From Rhabditoides inermis (lineage: Eukaryota; Nematoda; Chromadorea; Rhabditida; Rhabditidae): a stretch of 64,000 nt of DNA. Shown piece by piece: positions 48,201 to 63,300 of the stretch. A program made the position numbers and the translations under genes. The stretch lies in NCBI GenBank assembly GCA_963966185.1, contig CAWZYM010000231.1:514001-578000 (forward strand). Reading direction: 5' to 3'. Position 1 is the first letter of the stretch; each line of letters starts with the position of its first letter. The notes under the pieces were generated by a model. The model was not told the DNA's origin. It searched no databases and saw nothing but the letters and a program-made list of their open reading frames with translations.

Positions 48201-50235
48201 CTTCAAAACTATCAACAAAATCATAAGAACATCTTTTCGTGTGACGCAAAAGAATTGATCTCGGGCGGGCTCGAACCGCCGACCTTCTGTGTGTTAGACA
48301 GATGTGATAACCACTACACCACGAGACCACATGTTCGCACTGCGATGGGACCGAGCTTTCCTCTCGCGGTAGCGAAGAATCGTTTTTCACCAAAAGACAA
48401 AACTACATGAACTGACTTCCGTACATGCGTAGTGTTATCACTATCCACTGAGTTGCGGCAGAATAAAAGAATTGATCTCAGGCGGGCTCGAACCGCCGAC
48501 CTTCTGTGTGTTAGACAGATGTGATAACCACTACACCACGAGACCACGTTTTAATGCTTCAAAACTATTAACAAAATCATAAGAACATCTTTTCGTGTGA
48601 CGCAAAAGAATTGATCTCGGGCGGGCTAGAACCGCCGACCTTCTGTGTGTTAGACAGATGTGATAACCACTACACCACGAGACCACGTTTTGATTCTTCA
48701 AAACTATCAACAAAATCATAGGAACATCTTTTCGTGTGACGCAAAAGAATTGATCTCGGGCGGGCTCGAACCGCCGACCTTCTGTGTGTTAGACAGATGT
48801 GATAACCACTACACCACGAGACCACGTTTTGATTCTTCAAAACTATCAACAAAATCATAAGAACATCTTTTCGTGTGACGCAAAAGAATTGATCTCGGGC
48901 GGGCTCGAACCGCCGACCTTCTGTGTGTTAGACAGATGTGATAACCACTACACCACGAGACCACATGTTCGCACAGCGATGGGACCGAGCTTTCCTCTCG
49001 CGGTAGCGAAGAATCGTTTTTCACCAAAAGACAAAACTACATGAACTGACTTCCGTACATGCGTAGTGTTATCACTATCCACTGAGTTGCGGCAGAATAA
49101 AAGAATTGATCTCAGGCGCGCTCGAACCGCCGACCTTCTGTGTGTTAGACAGATGTGATAACCACTACACCACGAGACCACGTTTTAATGCTTTAAAACT
49201 ATCAACAAAATCATAAGAACATCTTTTCGTGTGACGCAAAAGAATTGATCTCGGGCGGGCTCGAACCGCCGACCTTCTGTGTGTTAGACAGATGTGATAA
49301 CCACTACACCACGAGACCACGTTTTGATTCTTCAAAACTATCAACAAAATCATAAGAACATCTTTTCGTGTGACGCAAAAGAATTGATCTCGGGCGGGCT
49401 CGAACCGCCGACCTTCTGTGTGTTAGACAGATGTGATAACCACTACACCACGAGACCACGTTTTGATTCTTCAAAACTATCAACAAAATCATAAGAACAT
49501 CTTTTCGTGTGACGCAAAAGAATTGATCTCGGGCGGGCTCGAACCGCCGACCTTCTGTGTGTTAGACAGATGTGATAACCACTACACCACGAGACCACAT
49601 GTTCGCACAGCGATGGGACCGAGCTTTCCTCTCGCGGTAGCGAAGAATCGTTTTTCACCAAAAGACAAAACTACATGAACTGACTTCCGTACATGCGTAG
49701 TGTTATCACTATCCACTGAGTTGCGGCAGAATAAAAGAATTGATCTCAGGCGCGCTCGAACAGCCGACCTTCTGTGTGTTAGACAGATGTGATAACCACT
49801 ACACCACGAGACCACGTTTTAATGCTTTAAAACTATCAACAAAATCATAAGAACATCTTTTCGTGTGACGCAAAAGAATTGATCTCGGGCGGGCTCGAAC
49901 CGCCGACCTTCTGTGTGTTAGACAGATGTGATAACCACTACACCACGAGACCACATGTTCGCACGGCGATGGGACCGAGCTTTCCTCTCGCGGTAGCGAA
50001 GAATCGTTTTTCCCCAAAAAGACAAAACTACATGAACTGACTTCCGTACATGCGTAGTGTTATCACTATCCACTGAGTTGCCGCAGAATAAAAGAATTGA
50101 TCTCGGGCGGGCTCGAACCGCCGACCTTCTGTGTGTTAGACAGATGTGATAACCACTACACCACGAGACCACGTTTTAATGCTTCAAAACTATCAACAAA
50201 ATCATAAGAACATCTTTTCGTGTGACGCAAAGAAT

Positions 50236-50308
50236 TGATCTCGGGCGGGCTCAAACCGCCGACCTTCTGTGTGTTAGACAGATGTGATAACCACTACACC
50301 ACGAGACC
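50236..50308 (-). pseudogene. tRNA-Val copy with U56 B box and short terminator
   Basis: The B box reads GGTTTGAG instead of GGTTCGAG, replacing invariant C56, which pairs with G19 in the folded tRNA and is central to TFIIIC binding. The downstream run is only three Ts. It heads a run of three such copies (50236, 50374, 50512) repeated at 51007, 51145 and 51283. Confidence 0.6.
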
Positions 50309-53300
50309 ACGTTTTAATGCTTCAAAACTATCAACAAAATCATAAGAACATCTTTTCGTGTGACGCAAAGAATTGATCTCGGGCGGGCTCAAACCGCCGA
50401 CCTTCTGTGTGTTAGACAGATGTGATAACCACTACACCACGAGACCACGTTTTAATGCTTCAAAACTATCAACAAAATCATAAGAACATCTTTTCGTGTG
50501 ACGCAAAGAATTGATCTCGGGCGGGCTCAAACCGCCGACCTTCTGTGTGTTAGACAGATGTGATAACCACTACACCACGAGACCACGTTTTGATTCTTCA
50601 AAACTATCAACAAAATCATAAGAACATCTTTTCGTGTGACGCAAAAGAACTGATCTCGGGCGGGCTCGAACCGCCGACATTCTGTGTGTTAGACAGATGT
50701 GATAACCACTACACCACGAGACCACATGTTCGCACGGCGATGGGACCGAGCTTTCCTCTCGCGGTAGCGAAGAATCGTTTTTCCCCAAAAAGACAAAACT
50801 ACATGAACTGACTTCCGTACATGCGTAGTGTTATCACTATCCACTGAGTTGCCGCAGAATAAAAGAATTGATCTCGGGCGGGCTCGAACCGCCGACCTTC
50901 TGTGTGTTAGACAGATGTGATAACCACTACACCACGAGACCACGTTTTAATGCTTCAAAACTATCAACAAAATCATAAGAACATCTTTTCGTGTGACGCA
51001 AAGAATTGATCTCGGGCGGGCTCAAACCGCCGACCTTCTGTGTGTTAGACAGATGTGATAACCACTACACCACGAGACCACGTTTTAATGCTTCAAAACT
51101 ATCAACAAAATCATAAGAACATCTTTTCGTGTGACGCAAAGAATTGATCTCGGGCGGGCTCAAACCGCCGACCTTCTGTGTGTTAGACAGATGTGATAAC
51201 CACTACACCACGAGACCACGTTTTAATGCTTCAAAACTATCAACAAAATCATAAGAACATCTTTTCGTGTGACGCAAAGAATTGATCTCGGGCGGGCTCA
51301 AACCGCCGACCTTCTGTGTGTTAGACAGATGTGATAACCACTACACCACGAGACCACGTTTTGATTCTTCAAAACTATCAACAAAATCATAAGAACATCT
51401 TTTCGTGTGACGCAAAAGAACTGATCTCGGGCGGGCTCGAACCGCCGACATTCTGTGTGTTAGACAGATGTGATAACCACTACACCACGAGACCACATGT
51501 TCGCACAGCGATGGGACCGAGCTTTCCTCTCGCGGTAGCGAAGAATCGTTTTTCCCCAAAAAGACAAAACTACATGAACTGACTTCCGTACATGCGTAGT
51601 GTTATCACTATTCACTGAGTTGCCGCAGAATAAAAGAATTGATCTCGGGCGGGCTCGAACCGCCGACCTTCTGTGTGTTAGACAGATGTGATAACCACTA
51701 CACCACGAGACCACGTTTTAATGCTTCAAAACTATCAACAAAATCATAAGAACATCTTTTCGTGTGACGCAAAAGAATTGATCTCGGGCGGGCTCGAACC
51801 GCCGACCTTCTGTGTGTTAGACAGATGTGATAACCACTACACCACGAGACCACATGTTCGCACAGCGATGGGACCGAGCTTTCCTCTCGCGGTAGCGAAG
51901 AATCGTTTTTCACCAAAAGACAAAACTACATGAACTGACTTCCGTACATGCGTAGTGTTATCACTATCCACTGAGTTGCCGCAGAATAAAAGAATTGATC
52001 TCGGGCGGGCTCGAACCGCCGACCTTCTGTGTGTTAGACAGATGTGATAACCACTACACCACGAGACCACGTTTTAATGCTTCAAAACTATCAACAAAAT
52101 CATAAGAACATCTTTTCGTGTGACGCAAAAGAATTGATCTCGGGCGGGCTCGAACCGCCGACCTTCTGTGTGTTAGACAGATGTGATAACCACTACACCA
52201 CGAGACCACGTTTTGATTCTTCAAAACTATCAACAAAATCATAAGAACATCTTTTCGTGTGACGCAAAAGAATTGATCTCGGACGGGCTCGAACCGCCGA
52301 CCTTCTGTGTGTTAGACAGATGTGATAACCACTACACCACGAGACCACGTTTTGATTCTTCAAAACTACCAACAAAATCATAAGAACATCTTTTCGTGTG
52401 ACGCAAAAGAATTGATCTCGGGCGGGCTCGAACCGCCGACCTTCTGTGTGTTAGACAGATGTGATAACCACTACACCACGAGACCACATGTTCGCACGGC
52501 GATGGGACCGAGCTTTCCTCTCGCGGTGGCGAAGAATCGTTTTTCCCCAAAAAGACAAAACTACATGAACTGACTTCCGTACATGCGTAGTGTTATCACT
52601 ATCCACTGAGTTGCCGCAGAATAAAAGAATTGATCTCGGGCGGGCTCGAACCGCCGACCTTCTGTGTGTTAGACAGATGTGATAACCACTACACCACGAG
52701 ACCACGTTTTAATGCTTCAAAACTATTAACAAAATCATAAGAACATCTTTTCGTGTGACGCAAAAGAATTGATCTCGGGCGGGCTCGAACCGCCGACCTT
52801 CTGTGTGTTAGACAGATGTGATAACCACTACACCACGAGACCACATGTTCGCACAGCGATGGGACCGAGCTTTCCTCTCGCGGTAGCGAAGAATCGTTTT
52901 TCACCAAAAGACAAAACTACATGAACTGACTTCCGTACATGCGTAGTGTTATCACTATCCACTGAGTTGCCGCAGAATAAAAGAATTGATCTCGGGCGGG
53001 CTCGAACCGCCGACCTTCTGTGTGTTAGACAGATGTGATAACCACTACACCACGAGACCCCGTTTTAATGCTTCAAAACTATCAACAAAATCATAAGAAC
53101 ATCTTTTCGTGTGACGCAAAAGAATTGATCTCGGGCGGGCTCGAACCGCCGACCTTCTGTGTGTTAGACAGATGTGATAACCACTACACCACGAGACCAC
53201 GTTTTGATTCTTCAAAACTATCAACAAAATCATAAGAACATCTTTTCGTGTGACGCAAAAGAATTGATCTCGGACGGGCTCGAACCGCCGACCTTCTGTG

Positions 53301-56300
53301 TGTTAGACAGATGTGATAACCACTACACCACGAGACCACGTTTTGATTCTTCAAAACTACCAACAAAATCATAAGAACATCTTTTCGTGTGACGCAAAAG
53401 AATTGATCTCGGGCGGGCTCGAACCGCCGACCTTCTGTGTGTTAGACAGATGTGATAACCACTACACCACGAGACCACATGTTCGCACGGCGATGGGACC
53501 GAGCTTTCCTCTCGCGGTAGCGAAGAATCGTTTTTCCCCAAAAAGACAAAACTACATGAACTGACTTCCGTACATGCGTAGTGTTATCACTATCCACTGA
53601 GTTGCCGCAGAATAAAAGAATTGATCTCGGGCGGGCTCGAACCGCCGACCTTCTGTGTGTTAGACAGATGTGATAACCACTACACCACGAGACCACGTTT
53701 TAATGCTTCAAAACTATCAACAAAATCATAAGAACATCTTTTCGTGTGACGCAAAAGAATTGATCTCGGGCGGCCTCGAACCGCCGACCTTCTGTGTGTT
53801 AGACAGATGTGATAACCACTACACCACGAGACCACGTTTTGATTCTTCAAAACTATCAACAAAATCATAAGAACATCTTTTCGTGTGACGCAAAAGAATT
53901 GATCTCGGACGGGCTCGAACCGCCGACCTTCTGTGTGTTAGACAGATGTGATAACCACTACACCACGAGACCACGTTTTGATTCTTCAAAACTACCAACA
54001 AAATCATAAGAAAATCTTTTCGTGTGACGCAAAAGAATTGATCTCGGGCGGGCTCGAACCGCCGACCTTCTGTGTGTTAGACAGATGTGATAACCACTAC
54101 ACCACGAGACCACATGTTCGCACGGCGATGGGACCGAGCTTTCCTCTCGCGGTAGCGAAGAATCGTTTTTCCCCAAAAAGACAAAACTACATGAACTGAC
54201 TTCCGTACATGCGTAGTGTTATCACTATCCACTGAGTTGCCGCAGAATAAAAGAATTGATCTCGGGCGGGCTCGAACCGCCGACCTTCTGTGTGTTAGAC
54301 AGATGTGATAACCACTACACCACGAGACCACGTTTTAATGCTTCAAAACTATCAACAAAATCATAAGAACATCTTTTCGTGTGACGCAAAGAATTGATCT
54401 CGGGCGGGCTCAAACCGCCGACCTTCTGTGTGTTAGACAGATGTGATAACCACTACACCACGAGACCACGTTTTGATTCTTCAGAACTATCAACAAAATC
54501 ATAAGAACATCTTTTCGTGTGACGCAAAAGAACTGATCTCGGGCGGGCTCGAACCGCCGACATTCTGTGTGTTAGACAGATGTGATAACCACTACACCAC
54601 GAGACCACATGTTCGCACAGCGATGGGACCGAGCTTTCCTCTCGCGGTAGCGAAGAATCGTTTTTCCCCAAAAAGACAAAACTACATGAACTGACTTCCG
54701 TACATGCGTAGTGTTATCACTATCCACTGAGTTGCCGCAGAATAAAAGAATTGATCTCGGGCGGGCTCGAACCGCCGACCTTCTGTGTGTTAGACAGATG
54801 TGATAACCACTACACCACGAGACCACGTTTTAATGCTTCAAAACTATCAACAAAATCATAAGAACATCTTTTCGTGTGACGCAAAAGAATTGATCTCGGG
54901 CGGGCTCGAACCGCCGACCTTCTGTGTGTTAGACAGATGTGATAACCACTACACCACGAGACCACATGTTCGCACAGCGATGGGACCGAGCTTTCCTCTC
55001 GCGGTAGCGAAGAATCGTTTTTCACCAAAAGACAAAACTACATGAACTGACTTCCGTACATGCGTAGTGTTATCACTATCCACTGAGTTGCCGCAGAATA
55101 AAAGAATTGATCTCGGGCGGGCTCGAACCGCCGACCTTCTGTGTGTTAGACAGATGTGATAACCACTACACCACGAGACCACGTTTTAATGCTTCAAAAC
55201 TATCAACAAAATCATACGAACATCTTTTCGTGTGACGCAAAAGAATTGATCTCGGGCGGGCTCGAACCGCCGACCTTCTGTGTGTTAGACAGATGTGATA
55301 ACCACTACACCACGAGACCACGTTTTGATTCTTCAAAACTATCAACAAAATCATAAGAACATCTTTTCGTGTGACGCAAAAGAATTGATCTCGGACGGGC
55401 TCGAACCGCCGACCTTCTGTGTGTTAGACAGATGTGATAACCACTACACCACGAGACCACGTTTTGATTCTTCAAAACTACCAACAAAATCATAAGAACA
55501 TCTTTTCGTGTGACGCAAAAGAATTGATCTCGGGCGGGCTCGAACCGCCGACCTTCTGTGTGTTAGACAGATGTGATAACCACTACACCACGAGACCACA
55601 TGTTCGCACGGCGATGGGACCGAGCTTTCCTCTCGCGGTAGCGAAGAATCGTTTTTCCCCAAAAAGACAAAACTACATGAACTGACTTCCGTACATGCGT
55701 AGTGTTATCACTATCCACTGAGTTGCCGCAGAATAAAAGAATTGATCTCGGGCGGGCTCGAACCGCCGACCTTCTGTGTGTTAGACAGATGTGATAACCA
55801 CTACACCACGAGACCACGTTTTAATGCTTCAAAACTATCAACAAAATCATAAGAACATCTTTTCGTGTGACGCAAAAGAATTGATCTCGGGCGGCCTCGA
55901 ACCGCCGACCTTCTGTGTGTTAGACAGATGTGATAACCACTACACCACGAGACCACGTTTTGATTCTTCAAAACTATCAACAAAATCATAAGAACATCTT
56001 TTCGTGTGACGCAAAAGAATTGATCTCGGACGGGCTCGAACCGCCGACCTTCTGTGTGTTAGACAGATGTGATAACCACTACACCACGAGACCACGTTTT
56101 GATTCTTCAAAACTACCAACAAAATCATAAGAAAATCTTTTCGTGTGACGCAAAAGAATTGATCTCGGGCGGGCTCGAACCGCCGACCTTCTGTGTGTTA
56201 GACAGATGTGATAACCACTACACCACGAGACCACATGTTCGCACGGCGATGGGACCGAGCTTTCCTCTCGCGGTAGCGAAGAATCGTTTTTCCCCAAAAA

Positions 56301-58775
56301 GACAAAACTACATGAACTGACTTCCGTACATGCGTAGTGTTATCACTATCCACTGAGTTGCCGCAGAATAAAAGAATTGATCTCGGGCGGGCTCGAACCG
56401 CCGACCTTCTGTGTGTTAGACAGATGTGATAACCACTACACCACGAGACCACGTTTTAATGCTTCAAAACTATCAACAAAATCATAAGAACATCTTTTCG
56501 TGTGACGCAAAGAATTGATCTCGGGCGGGCTCAAACCGCCGACCTTCTGTGTGTTAGACAGATGTGATAACCACTACACCACGAGACCACGTTTTGATTC
56601 TTCAGAACTATCAACAAAATCATAAGAACATCTTTTCGTGTGACGCAAAAGAACTGATCTCGGGCGGGCTCGAACCGCCGACATTCTGTGTGTTAGACAG
56701 ATGTGATAACCACTACACCACGAGACCACATGTTCGCACAGCGATGGGACCGAGCTTTCCTCTCGCGGTAGCGAAGAATCGTTTTTCCCCAAAAAGACAA
56801 AACTACATGAACTGACTTCCGTACATGCGTAGTGTTATCACTATCCACTGAGTTGCCGCAGAATAAAAGAATTGATCTCGGGCGGGCTCGAACCGCCGAC
56901 CTTCTGTGTGTTAGACAGATGTGATAACCACTACACCACGAGACCACGTTTTAATGCTTCAAAACTATCAACAAAATCATAAGAACATCTTTTCGTGTGA
57001 CGCAAAAGAATTGATCTCGGGCGGGCTCGAACCGCCGACCTTCTGTGTGTTAGACAGATGTGATAACCACTACACCACGAGACCACATGTTCGCACAGCG
57101 ATGGGACCGAGCTTTCCTCTCGCGGTAGCGAAGAATCGTTTTTCACCAAAAGACAAAACTACATGAACTGACTTCCGTACATGCGTAGTGTTATCACTAT
57201 CCACTGAGTTGCCGCAGAATAAAAGAATTGATCTCGGGCGGGCTCGAACCGCCGACCTTCTGTGTGTTAGACAGATGTGATAACCACTACACCACGAGAC
57301 CACGTTTTAATGCTTCAAAACTATCAACAAAATCATACGAACATCTTTTCGTGTGACGCAAAAGAATTGATCTCGGGCGGGCTCGAACCGCCGACCTTCT
57401 GTGTGTTAGACAGATGTGATAACCACTACACCACGAGACCACGTTTTGATTCTTCAAAACTATCAACAAAATCATAAGAACATCTTTTCGTGTGACGCAA
57501 AAGAATTGATCTCGGACGGGCTCGAACCGCCGACCTTCTGTGTGTTAGACAGATGTGATAACCACTACACCACGAGACCACGTTTTGATTCTTCAAAACT
57601 ACCAACAAAATCATAAGAACATCTTTTCGTGTGACGCAAAAGAATTGATCTCGGGCGGGCTCGAACCGCCGACCTTCTGTGTGTTAGACAGATGTGATAA
57701 CCACTACACCACGAGACCACATGTTCGCACGGCGATGGGACCGAGCTTTCCTCTCGCGGTAGCGAAGAATCGTTTTTCCCCAAAAAGACAAAACTACATG
57801 AACTGACTTCCGTACATGCGTAGTGTTATCACTATCCACTGAGTTGCCGCAGAATAAAAGAATTGATCTCGGGCGGGCTCGAACCGCCGACCTTCTGTGT
57901 GTTAGACAGATGTGATAACCACTACACCACGAGACCACGTTTTAATGCTTCAAAACTATCAACAAAATCATAAGAACATCTTTTCGTGTGACGCAAAAGA
58001 ATTGATCTCGGGCGGCCTCGAACCGCCGACCTTCTGTGTGTTAGACAGATGTGATAACCACTACACCACGAGACCACGTTTTAATGCTTCAAAACTATCA
58101 ACAAAATCATAAGAACATCTTTTCGTGTGACGCAAAAGAATTGATCTCGGGCGGCCTCGAACCGCCGACCTTCTGTGTGTTAGACAGATGTGATAACCAC
58201 TACACCACGAGACCACGTTTTAATGCTTCAAAACTATCAACAAAATCATAAGAACATCTTTTCGTGTGACGCAAAAGAATTGATCTCGGGCGGGCTCGAA
58301 CCGCCGACCTTCTGTGTGTTAGACAGATGTGATAACCACTACACCACGAGACCACGTTTTGATTCTTCAAAACTATCAACAAAATCATAAGAACATCTTT
58401 TCGTGTGACGCAAAAAAATTGATCTCGGGCGGGCTCGAACCGCCGACCTTCTGTGTGTTAGACAGATGTGATAACCACTACACCACGAGACCACATGTTC
58501 GCACAGCGATGGGACCGAGCTTTCCTCTCGCGGTAGCGAAGAATCGTTTTTCACCAAAAGACAAAACTACATGAACTGACTTCCGTACATGCGTAGTGCT
58601 ATCACTATCCACTGAGTTGCGGCAGAATAAAAGAATTGATCTCGGGCGGGCTCGAACCGCCGACCTTCTGTGTGTTAGACAGATGTGATAACCACTACAC
58701 CACGAGACCACGTTTTAATGCTTTAAAACTATCAACAAAATCATAAGAACATCTTTTCGTGTGACGCAAAAGAAT

Positions 58776-58855
58776 TGATCTCGGGCGGGCTCGAACCGCC
58801 GACCTTCTGTGTGTTAGACAGATGACAGATGTGATAACCACTACACCACGAGACC
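58776..58855 (-). pseudogene. tRNA-Val copy with 7-bp internal duplication
   Basis: GACAGAT is duplicated on the plus strand (GACAGATGACAGATGTG), adding seven bases between D arm and anticodon stem. The gene is 80 bp and cannot adopt a normal cloverleaf. The same lesion is at 59773-59852. Confidence 0.8.
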
Positions 58856-59772
58856 ACATGTTCGCACGGCGATGGGACCGAGCTTTCCTCTCGCGGTAAC
58901 GAAGAATCGTGTTTCCCCAAAAAGACAAAACTACATGAACTGACTTCCGTACATGCGTAGTGTTATCACTATCCACTGAGTTGCCGCAGAATAAACGAAT
59001 TGATCTCGGGCGGGCTCGAACCGCCGACCTTCTGTGTGTTAGACAGATGTGATAACCACTACACCACGAGACCGCGTTTTAATGCTTCAAAACTATCAAC
59101 AAAATCATAAGAACATCTTTTCGTATGACGCAAAGAATTGATCTCGGGCGGGCTCGAACCGCCGACCTTCTGTGTGTTAGACAGATGTGATAACCACTAC
59201 ACCACGAGACCACGTTTTAATGCTTCAAAACTATCAACAAAATCATAAGAACATCTTTTCGTGTGACGCAAAAGAATTGATCTCGGGCGGGCTCGAACCG
59301 CCGACCTTCTGTGTGTTAGACAGATGTGATAACCACTACACCACGAGACCACGTTTTGATTCTTCAAAACTATCAACAAAATCATAAGAACATCTTTTCG
59401 TGTGACGCAAAAAAATTGATCTCGGGCGGGCTCGAACCGCCGACCTTCTGTGTGTTAGACAGATGTGATAACCACTACACCACGAGACCACATGTTCGCA
59501 CAGCGATGGGACCGAGCTTTCCTCTCGCGGTAGCGAAGAATCGTTTTTCACCAAAAGACAAAACTACATGAACTGACTTCCGTACATGCGTAGTGCTATC
59601 ACTATCCACTGAGTTGCGGCAGAATAAAAGAATTGATCTCGGGCGGGCTCGAACCGCCGACCTTCTGTGTGTTAGACAGATGTGATAACCACTACACCAC
59701 GAGACCACGTTTTAATGCTTTAAAACTATCAACAAAATCATAAGAACATCTTTTCGTGTGACGCAAAAGAAT

Positions 59773-59852
59773 TGATCTCGGGCGGGCTCGAACCGCCGAC
59801 CTTCTGTGTGTTAGACAGATGACAGATGTGATAACCACTACACCACGAGACC
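59773..59852 (-). pseudogene. tRNA-Val copy with 7-bp internal duplication, second
   Basis: Copy of 58776-58855, displaced 997 bp, in the second unit of a 997-bp higher-order repeat. Confidence 0.8.
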
Positions 59853-60274
59853 ACATGTTCGCACGGCGATGGGACCGAGCTTTCCTCTCGCGGTAACGAA
59901 GAATCGTGTTTCCCCAAAAAGACAAAACTACATGAACTGACTTCCGTACATGCGTAGTGTTATCACTATCCACTGAGTTGCCGCAGAATAAACGAATTGA
60001 TCTCGGGCGGGCTCGAACCGCCGACCTTCTGTGTGTTAGACAGATGTGATAACCACTACACCACGAGACCGCGTTTTAATGCTTCAAAACTATCAACAAA
60101 ATCATAAGAACATCTTTTCGTATGACGCAAAGAATTGATCTCGGGCGGGCTCGAACCGCCGACCTTCTGTGTGTTAGACAGATGTGATAACCACTACACC
60201 ACGAGACCACGTTTTGATTCTTCAAAACTATCAACAAAATCATAAGAACATCTTTTCGTGTGACGCAAAAGAAT

Positions 60275-60346
60275 TGATCTCGGGCGGGCTCGAACCGCCG
60301 ACCTTCTGTGTGTTAGACAGATGTGATAACCACTCAGCACGAGACC
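60275..60346 (-). pseudogene. tRNA-Val copy with one-base deletion near the 5' end
   Basis: The plus strand reads CACTCAGCACG in place of CACTACACCACG, shortening the copy to 72 bp and altering the A box and D stem. It lies at the edge of the more diverged 60.3-61.7 kb section. Confidence 0.65.
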
Positions 60347-63300
60347 ACATGTTCGCACAGCGATGGGACCGAGCTTTCCTCTCGCGGTAGCGAAGAATCG
60401 TTTTTCACCAAAAGACAAAACTACATGAACTGACTTCCGTACATGCGTAGTGTTATCACTATCCACTGAGTTGCCGCAGAATAAAAGAATTGATCTCGGG
60501 CGGGCTCGAACCGCCGACCTTCTGTGTGTTAGACAGATGTGATAACCACTACACCACGAGACCACATGTTCCACAGCGATGAGACCGAGCTTTCATCTCG
60601 CGGTAGCGAAGAATCGTTTTTCACCAAAAGACAAAACTACATGAATTGACTTCCGTACATGCGTAGTGTTATCACTATCCACTGAGTTGCCGGAGAATAA
60701 AAGAATTGATCTCGGGCGGGCTCGAACCGCCGACCTTCTGTGTGTTAGACAGATGTGATAACCACTACACCACGAGACCACGTTTTAATGCTTCAAAACT
60801 ATCAACAAAATCATAAGAACATCTTTTCGTGTGACGCAAAAGTATTGATCTCGGGCGGGCTCGAACCGCCGACCTTCTGTGTGTTAGACAGATGTGATAA
60901 CCACTACACCACGAGACCACATGTTCGCACGGCGATGGGACCGAGCTTTCCTCTCGCGGTAGCGAAGAATCGTTTTTCACCAGAAGACAAAACTACATGA
61001 ACTGACTTCCGTACATGCGTAGTGTTATCAATATCCACTGAGTTGCCGCAGAATAAAAGAATTGATCACGGGCGGGCTCAAACCGCCGACCTTCTGTGTG
61101 TTAGACAGATGTGATAACCACTACACCACGAGACCACATGTTCCACAGCGATGGGACCGAGCTTTCCTCTCGCGGTAGCGAAGAATCGTTTTTCACCAAA
61201 AAGACAAAACTACATGAACTGACTTCCGTACATGCGTAGTGTTATCACTATCCACTGAGTTGCCGCAGAATAAAAGAATTGATCTCGGGCGGGCTCGAAC
61301 CGCCGACCTTCTGTGTGTTAGACAGATGTGATAACCACTACACCACGAGACCACATGTTCGCACGGCGATGGGACCGAGCTTTCCTCTCGCGGTAGCGAA
61401 GAATCGTTTTTTCACCAGAAGACAAAACTACATGAACTGACTTCCGTACATGCGTAGTGTTATCAATATCCACTGAGTTGCCGCAGAATAAAAGAATTGA
61501 TCACGGGCGGGCTCAAACCGCCGACCTTCTGTGTGTTAGACAGATGTGATAACCACTACACCACGAGACCACATGTTCCACAGCGATGGGACCGAGCTTT
61601 CCTCTCGCGGTAGCGAAGAATCGTTTTTCACCAAAAAGACAAAACTACATGAACTGACTTCCGTACATGCGTAGTGTTATCACTATCCACTGAGTTGCCG
61701 CAGAATAAAAGAATTGATCTCGGGCGGGCTCGAACCGCCGACCTTCTGTGTGTTAGACAGATGTGATAACCACTACACCACGAGACCACGTTTTAATGCT
61801 TAAAAACTATCAACAAAATCATAAGAACATCTTTTCGTGTGACGCAAAAGAATTGATCTCGGGCGGGCTCGAACCGCCGACCTTCTGTGTGTTAGACAGA
61901 TGTGATAACCACTACACCTCGAGACCACGTTTTGATTCTTCAAAACTATCAACAGAATCATAAGAACATCTTTTCGTGTGACGCAAAAGAATTGATCTCG
62001 GGCGGGCTCGAACCGCCGACCTTCTGTGTGTTAGACAGATGTGATAACCACTACACCACGAGACCACATGTTCGCACAGCGATGGGACCGAGCTTTCCTC
62101 TCGCGGTAGCGAAGAATCGTTTTCACCAAAAGACAAAACTACATGAACTGACTTCCGTACATGCGTAGTGTTATCACTATCCACTGAGTTGCCGCAGAAT
62201 AAAAGAATTGATCTCGGGCGGACTCGAACCGCCGTCCTTCTGTGTGTTAGACAGATGTGATAACCACTACACCACGAGACCACGTTTTGATTCTTCAAAA
62301 CTATCAACAAAATCTTAAGAACATCTTTTCGTGTGACGCAAAAGAATTGATCTCGGGCGGGCTCGAACCGCCGACCTTCTGTGTGTTAGACAGATGTGAT
62401 AACCACTACACCACGAGACCACGTTTTAATGCTTCAAAACTATCAACAAAATCATAAGAACATCTTTTCGTGTGACGCAAAAGAATTGATCTCGGGCGGG
62501 CTCGAACCGCCGACCTTCTGTGTGTTAGACAAATGTGATAACCACTACACCACGAGACCACGTTTTAATGCTTCAAAACTATCAACAAAATCATAAGAAC
62601 ATCTTTTCGTGTGACGCAAAAGAATTGATCTCGGGCGGGCTCGAACCGCCGACCTTCTGTGTGTTAGACAGATGTGATGACCACTACACCACGAGACCAC
62701 GTTTTGATTCTTCAAAACTATCAACAAAATCATAAGAACATCTTTTCGTGTGACGCAAAAGAATTGATCTCGGGCGGGCTCGAACCGCCGACCTTCTGTG
62801 TGTTAGACAGATGTGATAACCACTACACCACGAGACCACGTTTTAATGCTTCAAAACTATCAACAAAATCATAAGAACATCTTTTCGTGTGACGCAAAAG
62901 AATTGATCTCGGGCGGGCTCGAACCGCCGACCTTCTGTGTGTTAGACAGATGTGATAACCACTACACCACGAGACCACGTTTTGATTCTTCAAAACTATC
63001 AACAGAATCATAAGAACATCTTTTCGTGTGACGCAAAAGAATTGATCTCGGGCGGGCTCGAACCGCCGACCTTCTGTGTGTTAGACAGATGTGATAACCA
63101 CTACACCACGAGACCACATGTTCGCACAGCGATGGGACCGAGCTTTCCTCTCGCGGTAGCGAAGAATCGTTTTCACCAAAAGACAAAACTACATGAACTG
63201 ACTTCCGTACATGCGTAGTGTTATCACTATCCACTGAGTTGCCGCAGAATAAAAGAATTGATCTCGGGCGGACTCGAACCGCCGTCCTTCTGTGTGTTAG

